A stretch of DNA of 64,000 bases from Deltaproteobacteria bacterium. Lineage in GTDB: Bacteria > Desulfobacterota > Syntrophobacteria > Syntrophobacterales > Syntrophobacteraceae. Positions 1 through 8,508 of the stretch are shown piece after piece (position 1 is the first letter of the stretch; the number at the start of each line of letters is the position of its first letter). Location: assembly GCA_021777755.1 (NCBI GenBank), contig JAJYDE010000010.1:1-64000 (forward strand). The letters are read 5' to 3'. A program made the position numbers and the translations under genes. Under the pieces are notes generated by a model that saw only the letters and a list, made by a program, of their open reading frames with translations, did no database searches and was not told the origin of the DNA.

Positions 1-122
1 GCATGGAAGCAGTAGAGGATCAACTGATGCGCTCACTCGCAACTCTCGAAAAGGACACCGCCAAGGTGGCTAGCATGACGGGATTTCCCCGGATTATTGG
101 AATCAACTTTAACGCAACTTAG
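1..122 (+). CDS. C-terminal tail of an unidentified protein (partial)
   Basis: An open frame runs from the window edge to a TAG at 120-122; the first ATG in view is at 3-5 and would give 39 residues ending in G-I-N-F-N-A-T. It is probably the end of a longer gene that starts outside the window. I do not recognise it, and it may be a chance frame. A short inverted repeat follows (CGGCGG at 132-137 pairing with CCGCCG at 153-158). It could end this transcript or the converging cluster that ends at 306, but it has no T-run. Confidence 0.25.
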   Translation, partial: MEAVEDQLMRSLATLEKDTAKVASMTGFPRIIGINFNAT

Positions 123-305
123 TATGACAGTCGGCGGGATGCATCACGATGTCCGCCGGCTCGCCTATTTATCACCCGATTGCGCTCGCCCCAAACTGGA
201 CCAGAAAAAGTTCTCGCCCCGGCGTTACGGAAGGCGAATTTTTCTCGTCTATGCACACTGACCGCAAGGACCCGATCAACCGGGTGGATCAGTCTGGATT
301 ATTCT

Positions 306-2153
306 CTAATTATTGGGTGAAAATGCAGCTATGTTTTCATTGGTCGTTGAGAGCCTTTTTAGGATATCGGGGCCAAGTCTAAAGTAGAGAAAGCTATGAT
401 TGGTAGACAGCCCCCCGACGTAAGGATAGTCGCCTATGGCGTATTTGTCTTCGAGCTTGCCCAGTCGCTCGTAGAGATGGTTCACGGCGCCGGCGGACAT
501 TCGCAGGTCCGATCTCCATACGGGTTCGGGCGTTTTCATCGGATTTTTTTCGAACGAAATCGAACTAACGCCGTATTTCCGAGGATCTTCGTATAGCCTG
601 GAGCCTGGCAGCACCATGACAAGCCCGATGACATAATAGGAGATGCGATCCACATTTTCTTCAAGAAACCCAACCGTCAACTCGCCGTCGCGCAGGGTTT
701 CTCCCGGGAACCCGAAAATCCCCATGGCCTGCGTGGCGATTCCAGCGTCATAGAAATTTTTCATGACCTGGCGCAGCGTATCGACCTTATAGCCTTTGTC
801 CATTGCGTTCAGGGTCTTTTGGCACCCGCTTTCAAAGCCGATCGCAACGCTGTTTAAGCCTGCCCTGGCCAATTGGCGGCACAATTCGGGCGTAAAAGAT
901 TTCTCGGCGCGCAGATCGGTGTTCCAAAAGAATTTCCTGCCCTTTTGCGCAACGGCTTCGCTAAATCGCTTGAGATATCCCGGGGCAATCGCATCGTTAC
1001 TGAAGTTGAAATGGGCGGCGCCGTATTTATCTGCCAGTTCGCTCAGTTCGCTCACGGCTTTTTCCACCGGGACCGCCTGGTATTTTCTTACGCCGTTATC
1101 GCCGTAGCGGTTTTGGCAAAAAGCGCACCTGCCCCAGTAACATCCTCTGCTGATGCAATAGGGGATAACGGGCTCGGGGCTAAGATAGGCGCCGAGATCA
1201 AGGTCGGAGTAATCGGGAGGAGGAAGCTCGCCGATATCCGGGTACCGCAAGAAGGAAAACCGGTGGATCTTGGCAGGTTTTTCGGACCGGTCGATGTAAA
1301 TCAGGTTGGGTGCGTCTACCAGGCGCCGGTTATGAACGACCCGGTCCAGCAGCTCCGGGAAAGCGTTTTCTCCTTCGCCGCAGATAATGGAATCGGCGCA
1401 GGTGAAAATGTCCGAGAGCTGCGCATCGTTTAGGAGAAGGACCCACTGGGAAAGATAAGCGCCCCCCATGACGAGGTGAATTTCAGGGAAACGCTGCTTT
1501 ATCAGGCTGCCAAGCACCAGCGCCTGCACCGATTGAGAGGCGAAAACCATTGAAATTCCGATAACCTCGGGCTTGATCTCGGCGATATGGGGGAAGAGTA
1601 TATCTTCGTAGTATTCGATAAAGGGGTTTAGCGACCTTAGACGGTGGGTCATGATATTTTCGAAACAGCTAAACTCCCGGACCACAGGGTATTCGGAGGG
1701 GGACACCCAGGTTGGAAAGTGCAGAGCGGAAAGCAGCCGGTAAAAGGCTTCCAGCGCTTCGCAGCTATTTTTATAGCGTCGATAGTCATAAAACGTTTCT
1801 TTATTTTTTAAAACGGCCATTGAGTTTGCGAGCAGATCAATATCCGCTCCCAACCCGACTGAGGAAACAAGCAGCATGAGATGATGGAGCTGCTCTGGAC
1901 TAAGCCCTGGCTTCGCCTTCAATTGTTTCCTTACGACCTCGGCCTGTTGCAGCAATCTTTTCAGCCGGTTCTTTTCGGCAAAAAACCCCAGCGCCTCGAT
2001 CCCCAGGTCTTTTAGGCAAACAGCGTACCCCGCGCGCGCTGCGGCCGCTTTGAGATAAGCAAGCGCCGGGTACGGGCCGGTCAGGTCGCCGGGGGGGGGT
2101 TGCAATAATATGGCTTGAGCTTTTTTTACGCCGAGCGTGACTTCAGTTTGCAT
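306..2153 (-). CDS. Cobalamin-type radical SAM protein, last gene of the pupylation cluster
   Basis: A 615-residue protein. Residues about 185-275 look like the Rossmann-like B12-binding half of class B radical SAM enzymes (VIGISMVF, then VMGGAYLS). The radical SAM barrel follows, with the cluster cysteines as C338-YWGR-C343-AF-C346, a Cx4Cx2C spacing instead of Cx3Cx2C. The SAM-binding part continues with IGFESGCQKTLNAMDKG. The cobalamin-ligand motif DxHxxG is not seen, so B12 binding would be base-off without a protein His, or absent. The start at 2153 overlaps the preceding gene by 11 nt, so it is probably translated with the pupylation genes. Its substrate is unknown. Family assignment is solid; function is not. 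Confidence 0.8.
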   Translation of the reverse strand: MQTEVTLGVKKAQAILLQPPPGDLTGPYPALAYLKAAAARAGYAVCLKDLGIEALGFFAEKNRLKRLLQQAEVVRKQLKAKPGLSPEQLHHLMLLVSSVGLGADIDLLANSMAVLKNKETFYDYRRYKNSCEALEAFYRLLSALHFPTWVSPSEYPVVREFSCFENIMTHRLRSLNPFIEYYEDILFPHIAEIKPEVIGISMVFASQSVQALVLGSLIKQRFPEIHLVMGGAYLSQWVLLLNDAQLSDIFTCADSIICGEGENAFPELLDRVVHNRRLVDAPNLIYIDRSEKPAKIHRFSFLRYPDIGELPPPDYSDLDLGAYLSPEPVIPYCISRGCYWGRCAFCQNRYGDNGVRKYQAVPVEKAVSELSELADKYGAAHFNFSNDAIAPGYLKRFSEAVAQKGRKFFWNTDLRAEKSFTPELCRQLARAGLNSVAIGFESGCQKTLNAMDKGYKVDTLRQVMKNFYDAGIATQAMGIFGFPGETLRDGELTVGFLEENVDRISYYVIGLVMVLPGSRLYEDPRKYGVSSISFEKNPMKTPEPVWRSDLRMSAGAVNHLYERLGKLEDKYAIGDYPYVGGLSTNHSFLYFRLGPDILKRLSTTNENIAAFSPNN

Positions 2154-2856
2154 ATCCCGGTCCGCCGCTTCGCGGGCTGTCCAGCAATGCGGCCAAAGGT
2201 GACCTCATCAACGCTTTCAAATGCACCACGCGATAAGATGGGTTGTTAAACTTTCGATAAATCGCCGAATGGCTAAGCACCGGAATTGCGCCGGCGCTTG
2301 CCGCAAGGCGTCCGATTTCGCGCAGGAATTGCTCGACAAGCCTTTGGGGAAAGCAAAATATCAATCTTCCCGCAGTCAACTCTCCCGACCCGTTAAGTGT
2401 CGTAAACAAGTCGAGGGAGAAAAAAAAATCGGCGATACTTCCCGTTTCAATAGCCGCGGATTCGAGGCAAACCCGCGCCAGAAGATCGGAGCCTGTTTCC
2501 TCGTCGCCCGCAAAGACATCTCGAAAAGGGCGCAGATTTACTCTTAGAACGGACCCATCCGCGGAAACTTTTTCCAACAACGGCTCCGTGAAGGCAATTG
2601 GAGGTCTCAGCAATTCATGGTTGAGACGGAGTTTGAAATCCCGAGGATTATCAATGCTGTGCCCAACTCCGAATGCGGACTGGTGAAGGCATTTATAAAT
2701 GTCGCAGACAGTGTGGGCGACCGGTTCGACCACCGTTGGCCCCTCTGCTGCTTCCGCAAAATGGCGGCCGGGCTCGTGGAGCGAATACTGGAGGTCCAGA
2801 ACTTCTTTAACAGCGTCCTTGCGGCGCTCAGTTTGAGACGGTTCAATCCTGTCCAT
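2143..2856 (-). CDS. Unrecognised protein between pafA and the radical SAM gene
   Basis: 237 residues from the ATG at 2856, chosen because a GGGAGG site lies about 8 nt upstream; an upstream in-frame start at 2901 would overlap pafA more deeply. It overlaps pafA by 14 nt and the radical SAM gene by 11 nt, so it belongs to the same transcript. No signal peptide or membrane segment is evident. The middle is mixed alpha/beta (SLDLFTTLNGSGELTAGRL, RLIFCFPQRLVEQFL). It is not a 20S proteasome subunit: there is no N-terminal catalytic Thr context and no Ntn repeat pattern. It also does not look like the helical proteasome activator Bpa. I do not recognise the family. Its place suggests a role in pupylation or in partnership with the radical SAM enzyme. 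Confidence 0.7.
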   Translation of the reverse strand: MDRIEPSQTERRKDAVKEVLDLQYSLHEPGRHFAEAAEGPTVVEPVAHTVCDIYKCLHQSAFGVGHSIDNPRDFKLRLNHELLRPPIAFTEPLLEKVSADGSVLRVNLRPFRDVFAGDEETGSDLLARVCLESAAIETGSIADFFFSLDLFTTLNGSGELTAGRLIFCFPQRLVEQFLREIGRLAASAGAIPVLSHSAIYRKFNNPSYRVVHLKALMRSPLAALLDSPRSGGPGYAN

Positions 2857-4414
2857 CGCCCCTCCCGCGTCGCGCGGAGCCGCGCGCCGCAAAACGGCCA
2901 ATTTCAGCCATCAACTCTTCGTTGCCGCTCTCGAAGGGGTCCGTCAAATCGACTCTCATGCTGTTTATCAGCCTCTTCTGTCTTTGAAAAGGGTGCCGCG
3001 GACCGGCAGAGGTCTCTTTGGCCACGATTCTGATCGACTCCCAGTTTTTAACGATCACCTCCGCATTTGCTTTGGAGGCTTCCCGGATAATCTTACTCCT
3101 GATGGCGGCCCTGGTGTCTTGGGGCGGATCGTTAAGAGCCAGGCGGATCTTCTCCTCTTCGATTATCCGGTCCACGAGTTGCAGGGAAACGCATCGTCGG
3201 AAAAGACCTGTTGCCGGGTCCAGATCGTGATATTTGAAATCGAGTTGCCTGAGGTGGGGATCGCTCCATTGGCGCCCGGTCTTGTTGCGAGCGCGGCCAA
3301 GAAGCCACAGTTTGATAACCCAGTCGAGCTTTCGACCCAGTTGGCCGGGATCGTCTTCAATCTCGCCGTTTTTGGAAGATATCCTCAGGTTTTTGAGCCC
3401 GATGAGGGTTCGTTCCCACAACTCCAGGGCGCCCTTTTCTTCCGAGAGCGTCGAGCGAGAGGCGAAAAATCGTTGGACCCTTTCCAGGTAGATCGACTGG
3501 ACATCGAGCGCGGTGCGGCCGCCATGTCCGCCCTCCAACTCCTGAACGCTCCAGGGAGAGCGCGAAATGTTTTTAAGAGCTTCCACCGGCTTTGAAAACA
3601 CGGGAATGTTTTCGAACCCCTCCTCCTCCAGCACTCTCAACACAAGGGCCATTGCGCCCACTTTGAGTTCGAGCGCATAGTCGGACATATTGGAATCGCC
3701 CAGAATAACATGGAGCCGGATATTTTCGCCCCGGCGCGGGATTTCTCGCCTCCTCGTGTTAATGATACCCCTGGTTTCTCTTGTTCTGTCGCTAAAAACA
3801 GTGTCGATAAAATCGGCGCGCTGAGAAACCATAAAGGGAAAGGGGTCGTGTTCGAAACCGGCTATTTTACCGGCGCCGGAAAAAATCTGGCGGGTAAGAA
3901 GAAACGGAATTATTTTCTCGATTCGTTCCATGGCCCGGGGAGTTATGAGGTAATTTTCGTGGCTTCCATAAGAATTCCCGTAAGAGTCGAGATTGTTTTT
4001 AAAAGCATGGAGCCTGCCGGGAATATCTTTTTGAGCCATGAGAAGCCTCGCGCCTTCGACCAATTTCTGGACCAGTCTATCGCCCGCCATTTCATGGGCG
4101 ACGAGGTCTTTTACGCTCCGGCACTCGGGAGTTGCGTATTCCGGGTGATCCCGGTCGATGTAAAAACGTCCGCCGTTGCAAAGAAACTCACCGGCCGAAG
4201 GACGCTCCTCCAGGCTGAGCGCCAAGACCAGCAGCGCGGACATTTTCTTAAGATTTTCATGAAACCGGGCGCCCCTCAATCTGCTCGTCTCTTTTCTCGC
4301 ATCCGCCGGGAGCGAGAGGAGTTGATGGAAAAGCCCATACTCGCACTCGGTTCCAAAAATTCGCTCCTCCAAATCATCGACCTCCAGGGCGGCGCCTCCC
4401 CGTGCCGCAAACAA
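2843..4414 (-). CDS. pafA: Pup-protein ligase PafA
   Basis: A glutamine-synthetase-fold carboxylate-amine ligase that joins the C-terminal Glu of Pup to substrate lysines using ATP. The N-terminal motif GTECEYG holds the Mg-binding Glu (E23). The motif RFYIDRDHPEYATPEC holds the catalytic Asp (D87), and FKNNLDSYGNSYGSHENY and SQRADF are the other family signatures. The Dop-specific loop (WDYxxExP...RG) is absent, which separates this copy from the neighbouring Dop. Length, about 520 residues, is slightly above the usual 450-480, partly from a basic C-terminal tail (ARGSARRGRG). The start at 4414 is TTG with a weak ribosome site; another TTG at 4372 is possible. It follows pup by 27 nt. Confidence 0.93.
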   Translation of the reverse strand: MFAARGGAALEVDDLEERIFGTECEYGLFHQLLSLPADARKETSRLRGARFHENLKKMSALLVLALSLEERPSAGEFLCNGGRFYIDRDHPEYATPECRSVKDLVAHEMAGDRLVQKLVEGARLLMAQKDIPGRLHAFKNNLDSYGNSYGSHENYLITPRAMERIEKIIPFLLTRQIFSGAGKIAGFEHDPFPFMVSQRADFIDTVFSDRTRETRGIINTRRREIPRRGENIRLHVILGDSNMSDYALELKVGAMALVLRVLEEEGFENIPVFSKPVEALKNISRSPWSVQELEGGHGGRTALDVQSIYLERVQRFFASRSTLSEEKGALELWERTLIGLKNLRISSKNGEIEDDPGQLGRKLDWVIKLWLLGRARNKTGRQWSDPHLRQLDFKYHDLDPATGLFRRCVSLQLVDRIIEEEKIRLALNDPPQDTRAAIRSKIIREASKANAEVIVKNWESIRIVAKETSAGPRHPFQRQKRLINSMRVDLTDPFESGNEELMAEIGRFAARGSARRGRGDGQD

Positions 4415-4441
4415 CGAAACGTCCGTAGCCCGCCGCGGCCG

Positions 4442-4630
4442 CTACTCTCCTTCGACCTGCTTAAACTCTTCCAGGAACTCTTCTCCGGCCTCCTGGAGCA
4501 CTCCTTCGATGAAATCGTCCAGCTCCTTGAGTTGCTTTTTCTTATCCGCCATTGAGGACAAGGGGGAGGATTCCTCCTCCTCGCCGGTCTTCTTTTTTTT
4601 TCGCTGCTGGAATTGTCGTGTTTCAGCCAT
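4442..4630 (-). CDS. pup: Prokaryotic ubiquitin-like protein Pup
   Basis: 62 residues, highly charged and disordered at the N-terminus (Lys block 11-14, acidic run 17-20). A helix-forming stretch (residues 30-56) follows; it is the part that binds the ARC/Mpa coiled coil. The C-terminus reads EFLEEFKQVEGE. Compared with the mycobacterial DFVRAYVQKGGQ, the aromatic position, spacing and terminal Glu/Gln fit, but the usual Gly-Gly is Glu-Gly (E60-G61-E62). Since the gene encodes a terminal Glu, no deamidation should be needed before ligation. A GGAGG site lies 7-8 nt upstream of the ATG. Its position between dop and pafA confirms the identity. Confidence 0.9.
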   Translation of the reverse strand: MAETRQFQQRKKKKTGEEEESSPLSSMADKKKQLKELDDFIEGVLQEAGEEFLEEFKQVEGE

Positions 4631-4670
4631 CGGGATTTCCTCCGAATCTAGACCGGCCGCTCAGTCGCCA

Positions 4671-6209
4671 TTAATGTAATTTAACGATAATATCCAGGAG
4701 TTCCCTGGAATCCCGCGCCTGCTCGAAGGCCTGTTGAAACCGGTCCCTCACGCCCTTGAGGGGATTTAACAGGGGGACCATCCGCCGTGTATCCCCGTGG
4801 TCGAACCCGACAACTTCCCAATTTACCAGGTAGAGCTCCAAGGGGAATTTCTGGACGCACTTGCCTCTAAACCAAGCCCTGGTGTCGACGGGCGGCTCGC
4901 ATACAAAGGCCTCTATTTCATTGTCGCATAAGATGTTTTCCGCCATTCCCCGGGCCTGGAGGGAGTAGAACAGCCCCTCGCTCCTGTCGATATTGTGATA
5001 TTGAAGATCGAGCACCTTTAGTTGAGAATGGTCCCAGGGAAGTGTTTTCTTGCGCCGGTAGCGGTTGAACAGCCAAAGCTTCAAAACCCAATCCAATCTT
5101 TTGGTCAAATCCGAAGGATCGTCTTCGAGATCGAAATCGGCGGAAAGCTTAAGATTTCCAAGCCCGTTGAGAGTGTCGTCCCAACCCTTTAAAATGTTTT
5201 CCAGCTCCGGGACATGGGGGAAATCACGCTTCAGGCCATATTCGACGGCAAGCTCCAGGAACCTGCGCTGGATACCTAGAGCAGTGGTCTTGCGCCCGTC
5301 TTCGAGTTCGATCTCGGCGTCAAAGCCGGCGGAAACTTGTCTTATGGCCCGAAGAGGGTCCTTCAGACTCAAATCGGCGCGGATGAAGCCGTCTTCCATC
5401 ATCTGGAGAACGATTTGGGTCGTCCCCACCTTCAGGATCGTCGCGAACTCGCTCATATTGGAGTCTCCGACGATAAGGTGCAGTCTGCGGAATCTTTTGG
5501 CGTCCGCGTGATGTTCTTGCCGCGTATTGATGATGGGGCGGTTAAACATCGTATCGAGTCCGAAAAGACAATCCATAAAGTCGGCCCGCTGCGAAATCTG
5601 AAAGGAGGGGCCGGGTTTTCCGGAACCGGCGAATATCTGGCGAGTGACCAGAAAAGGGATGAGAATCCTTCGAGCTTTTCCCGGGTTGTCAACGAAGCAG
5701 TCCTGATGAGCGCGGGCGTCCATTAGATAATTTTCGTGACATCCGTAGCTCCGCCCCTGGTGATCGACGTTGTTTTTAAAAAGCTTTATGTCAGTTTCGG
5801 GCAGAGTCTCTTCAGCCAGCTTCACCGCTTCGGCCAGGATGAGTTCTCCGGCCCTGTCGCAGGCCGCCGCATCCCTTGCGCTCAAACACTCGGGGGTCGA
5901 ATACTCGGGGTGTGCGTGATCGCAGTAAAGTCTTGCTCCGTTGGGAAGGATCGCATTAATTAGCAGATTGTCTTCTTTTCTTGTGATATCCCGACCGGAT
6001 TTTCTGCCAAAGAGCGCCCCCCGGATGTCCTGAAAGGGGGTCTCATGCCCGTAATCCCAAAGCATGCTCATTTCCGGTTCACGCAAACCCGCTTTTCGCG
6101 CGTAGGCGTTTACCAGCAGGCATGAGGCCTGAAAAGGCGAAAGCTCTTCGGCGGGCTTGACGTTTATCGCATATTCCTGCTCGATTCCAACTACTTTGGG
6201 AATGCTCAT
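4671..6209 (-). CDS. dop: Depupylase/deamidase Dop
   Basis: 512 residues from the ATG at 6209, which overlaps the ARC stop codon (ATGA); this start puts VVGIEQEYAI at the N-terminus as in the family. The Mg-binding Glu is E10. The Dop loop WDYGHETPFQDIRG is at residues 51-64, and the nucleophile-type Asp (D97) sits in LYCDHAHPEYSTPEC. FKNNVDHQGRSYGCHENY and SQRADFMD follow. Dop removes Pup from tagged proteins and, where Pup ends in Gln, deamidates it. As the local Pup ends in Glu, its main job here should be depupylation. It lies 40 nt before pup. Confidence 0.93.
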   Translation of the reverse strand: MSIPKVVGIEQEYAINVKPAEELSPFQASCLLVNAYARKAGLREPEMSMLWDYGHETPFQDIRGALFGRKSGRDITRKEDNLLINAILPNGARLYCDHAHPEYSTPECLSARDAAACDRAGELILAEAVKLAEETLPETDIKLFKNNVDHQGRSYGCHENYLMDARAHQDCFVDNPGKARRILIPFLVTRQIFAGSGKPGPSFQISQRADFMDCLFGLDTMFNRPIINTRQEHHADAKRFRRLHLIVGDSNMSEFATILKVGTTQIVLQMMEDGFIRADLSLKDPLRAIRQVSAGFDAEIELEDGRKTTALGIQRRFLELAVEYGLKRDFPHVPELENILKGWDDTLNGLGNLKLSADFDLEDDPSDLTKRLDWVLKLWLFNRYRRKKTLPWDHSQLKVLDLQYHNIDRSEGLFYSLQARGMAENILCDNEIEAFVCEPPVDTRAWFRGKCVQKFPLELYLVNWEVVGFDHGDTRRMVPLLNPLKGVRDRFQQAFEQARDSRELLDIIVKLH

Positions 6210-7999
6210 GTCAGCGCTTCCCCGGGCTCTATTGTCTCTTGGGGCTTGTCCAGGCGGGAATCCGACCCGCGGCCGAGAAGCGGGAAGACCTTCACCACCC
6301 TCTCGCCTCCCTTGCCGATAATACGGAACCATTCGGCTGGATTCGTGTTGCTGGGCAAGTCCTCGTTTTCACCATATTCCTGGTCCAGACCGGCTAGGAG
6401 ATGTTTCAGGCCGAGGCCCTTTTCCCCGTTGTCCACCAAGTCCTTGACAGCTAGAAACTTCGCGCGCCTCACGATGTTTTCGATAATCGCTCCGCTCGCG
6501 AAATCCTTCATGTAAAGGGTTTTCCTGCTTCCCTGCGCGTAGAGGATTTCGAGCAACTCATTTTCAGTTTTCAGGCCGTACATTTTGTCCACCACCCGCT
6601 CGATCATACCTTTTACTGCTTGAGGGGCGCCGCCAAAAGCCCTGATAGCTTCAGGCGCCAGGGGAAGATCGGCGGTGAGGTACTTGGAAAAGATTTCCGC
6701 CGCGGCGGCTTTCCCGGGCCTTGAGATGCGAACCTTCCGGTCGAGTCGTCCCGGCCTCAATATGGCGGGGTCGATGAGGTCTTCGCGATTGGTCGCCCCG
6801 ATAATTACGACATTTTCGAGGAGTTCGAGTCCATCGAGCTCGGCAAGAAACTGAGGCACGATGGTGGCTTCCATGTCCGAGGAAACCCCGGAGCCCCTCA
6901 CGCGAAACAAGGAATCCATCTCGTCAAAAAAGATTATCACGGGGGTCCTGTAGGTGGCCTGGCTCCTGGCCCTGGCGAAAAGGTCCCGAATGGCCTGTTC
7001 GGTTTCTCCGACATACTTGTTGAGAAGTTCGGGTCCTTTAACATTTAGAAAGTAGCTTTCTCCTCTTTCGCCGGTCATCTCCCCGATCCGCCGGGTCAGG
7101 CTGTTGGCCACGGCCTTGGCGATAAGGGTCTTGCCGCAACCGGGCGGTCCGTAGAGGAGAATGCCCTTGGGCGGCGCCAGGCGGAACTCCCTGAAATACT
7201 CCGGGTAGAGATGAGGCAGCTCGACGGCGTCCCTTATGGCCTGGATGGCCTCCGAGAGTCCCCCAACGTCCTCGTAGCCGATATCGGGGACTTTCTCCAG
7301 GACCAGGCTGTCCACGGAGCTTTTAGGAAGAAGGTTGTAGGCAAAAAGGCCGTCCGGGTCGTATTCGATATTGTCGCCCACCAGGATCTTCCTGCCCAGA
7401 AGCGGTTCGGCCCTGTTTACGACCAACGACTCATCGCCGACGGTCCTCATCAACAGTTTTTCATCGCTCAGCAGTTGTTGCACACTGCCAAGACTGCCGC
7501 AAACCAGGTCGAACCCCCTGGCGTCGACGACATGCAAATCGTTATTGAGAAGCAACAACTCGCCTTTTCTGAATTTTTTCTCCGCGTGTTTTCTCGAATC
7601 GAGTATGGCGTGAAATGTCTTTACGGCCGGGTTATCTTCCCGCGGTTCGGGGGCCTCAATCCGGGCTTCATAGAGCCTGCCGTGATGCCTGATAATGGCG
7701 GTTCGCCCATCGCGCCCATAGCCGACGAATACTCCAAAAGGTTGGGCCCTTTCATCTCCTTCGCCCTGTTCGGACATGATTTTTCGCATCTTCTCGCGAG
7801 AAGCGTGAAGCGCCTGCGCCAGAAACAACCGCTTTGCCTCCGTCTCCCGGATCTTCTCCTCAAGGGACTCAGACCCTTCCGGTGTATTTGGAGGACCACC
7901 TTGCGAAGCCTCCCGAATAATTTCCTCCACCACTTCCTTCCGGGATTTAGCGTTTTTGGCGGCAGGGCTGTTCGAATCGCGCTTCCTTTTAGAACTCAT
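6206..7999 (-). CDS. arc: Proteasome-associated ATPase ARC/Mpa lacking the 20S docking tail
   Basis: 597 residues: an N-terminal coiled coil (about 42-78) that would capture Pup, a double OB region (about 85-235), then one AAA+ module with Walker A GPPGCGKT (284-291), Walker B VIIFFDEMD (354-362) and the arginine-finger region (DPAILRPGRLDRK). The conserved NEDLPSNTNPAEW segment near the C-terminus is the mark of ARC/Mpa rather than other AAA unfoldases. Mycobacterial Mpa ends in GQYL, which inserts into the 20S alpha ring; this protein ends in EPGEALT with no Tyr near the end. It is the first gene of the overlapping dop-pup-pafA series and has an AGGGG site 10 nt upstream. Confidence 0.93.
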   Translation of the reverse strand: MSSKRKRDSNSPAAKNAKSRKEVVEEIIREASQGGPPNTPEGSESLEEKIRETEAKRLFLAQALHASREKMRKIMSEQGEGDERAQPFGVFVGYGRDGRTAIIRHHGRLYEARIEAPEPREDNPAVKTFHAILDSRKHAEKKFRKGELLLLNNDLHVVDARGFDLVCGSLGSVQQLLSDEKLLMRTVGDESLVVNRAEPLLGRKILVGDNIEYDPDGLFAYNLLPKSSVDSLVLEKVPDIGYEDVGGLSEAIQAIRDAVELPHLYPEYFREFRLAPPKGILLYGPPGCGKTLIAKAVANSLTRRIGEMTGERGESYFLNVKGPELLNKYVGETEQAIRDLFARARSQATYRTPVIIFFDEMDSLFRVRGSGVSSDMEATIVPQFLAELDGLELLENVVIIGATNREDLIDPAILRPGRLDRKVRISRPGKAAAAEIFSKYLTADLPLAPEAIRAFGGAPQAVKGMIERVVDKMYGLKTENELLEILYAQGSRKTLYMKDFASGAIIENIVRRAKFLAVKDLVDNGEKGLGLKHLLAGLDQEYGENEDLPSNTNPAEWFRIIGKGGERVVKVFPLLGRGSDSRLDKPQETIEPGEALT

Positions 8000-8066
8000 G
8001 GCGGACCCCTAAAAACTCGGGAGTATTGACTGTGAACCCGCAAGGCGTTTTGGTGTTTTTTATCTT

Positions 8067-8399
8067 TCACCGCTTTTTTCTACCCTTTGTTTGATAGCGC
8101 TCCCGAGTCAACAGATCGAATTCCAATCTATGTTCGAGCCAGCTGACAGCTTCCTCGCGGCTCACGTTGCGGAACTGACTGACGAGGTCGATGACCGAAC
8201 CTTTCAAGTCTTCGCATACTCTACAAAAATAGCTGTTGCGCACGGTATCGAAATACAAGGTCATGGTGTCAGCGGCGAAGGGATGCCGCTCCGCTTTGAA
8301 GCATCGCCCCCTGTTGCCCTGGACCTTGATTCCCAGTTCGATGGCAACTTGTGTAACGGAGCTTGCCTCTTCCAATTGCCGAAGGTCTTGTTCGTTCAT
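8067..8399 (-). CDS. Stand-alone CHC2-type zinc-finger protein
   Basis: 110 residues that resemble only the N-terminal zinc-binding domain of DnaG-type primases. The pattern is RCFKAERHPF, then YFCRVCEDLKGSVIDLVSQF, giving the Cys/His and CxxC ligands, followed by the helix that in primases reads GDVIxFV. No TOPRIM catalytic domain follows, and the C-terminus is basic (TKGRKKR). Such stand-alone CHC2 proteins may bind nucleic acid. It lies 67 nt upstream of ARC on the same strand and may be co-transcribed with the pupylation genes. Function is unknown. Confidence 0.7.
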   Translation of the reverse strand: MNEQDLRQLEEASSVTQVAIELGIKVQGNRGRCFKAERHPFAADTMTLYFDTVRNSYFCRVCEDLKGSVIDLVSQFRNVSREEAVSWLEHRLEFDLLTRERYQTKGRKKR

Positions 8400-8508
8400 T
8401 GCTCGTCTCTTTTTCCCAACGCGAGGACGCCAAGGGGATGGCGCTTATGCCGGATCACGAAAGCCCGCGGGATGGGAGATTTTCTTTCGCGTCCGGCATG
8501 TCAAAAAA

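Noticed and set aside
2143-2856. The unknown gene as a cryptic proteasome subunit
   Set aside because: No N-terminal Thr after a propeptide and no Ntn-hydrolase motif pattern can be seen.
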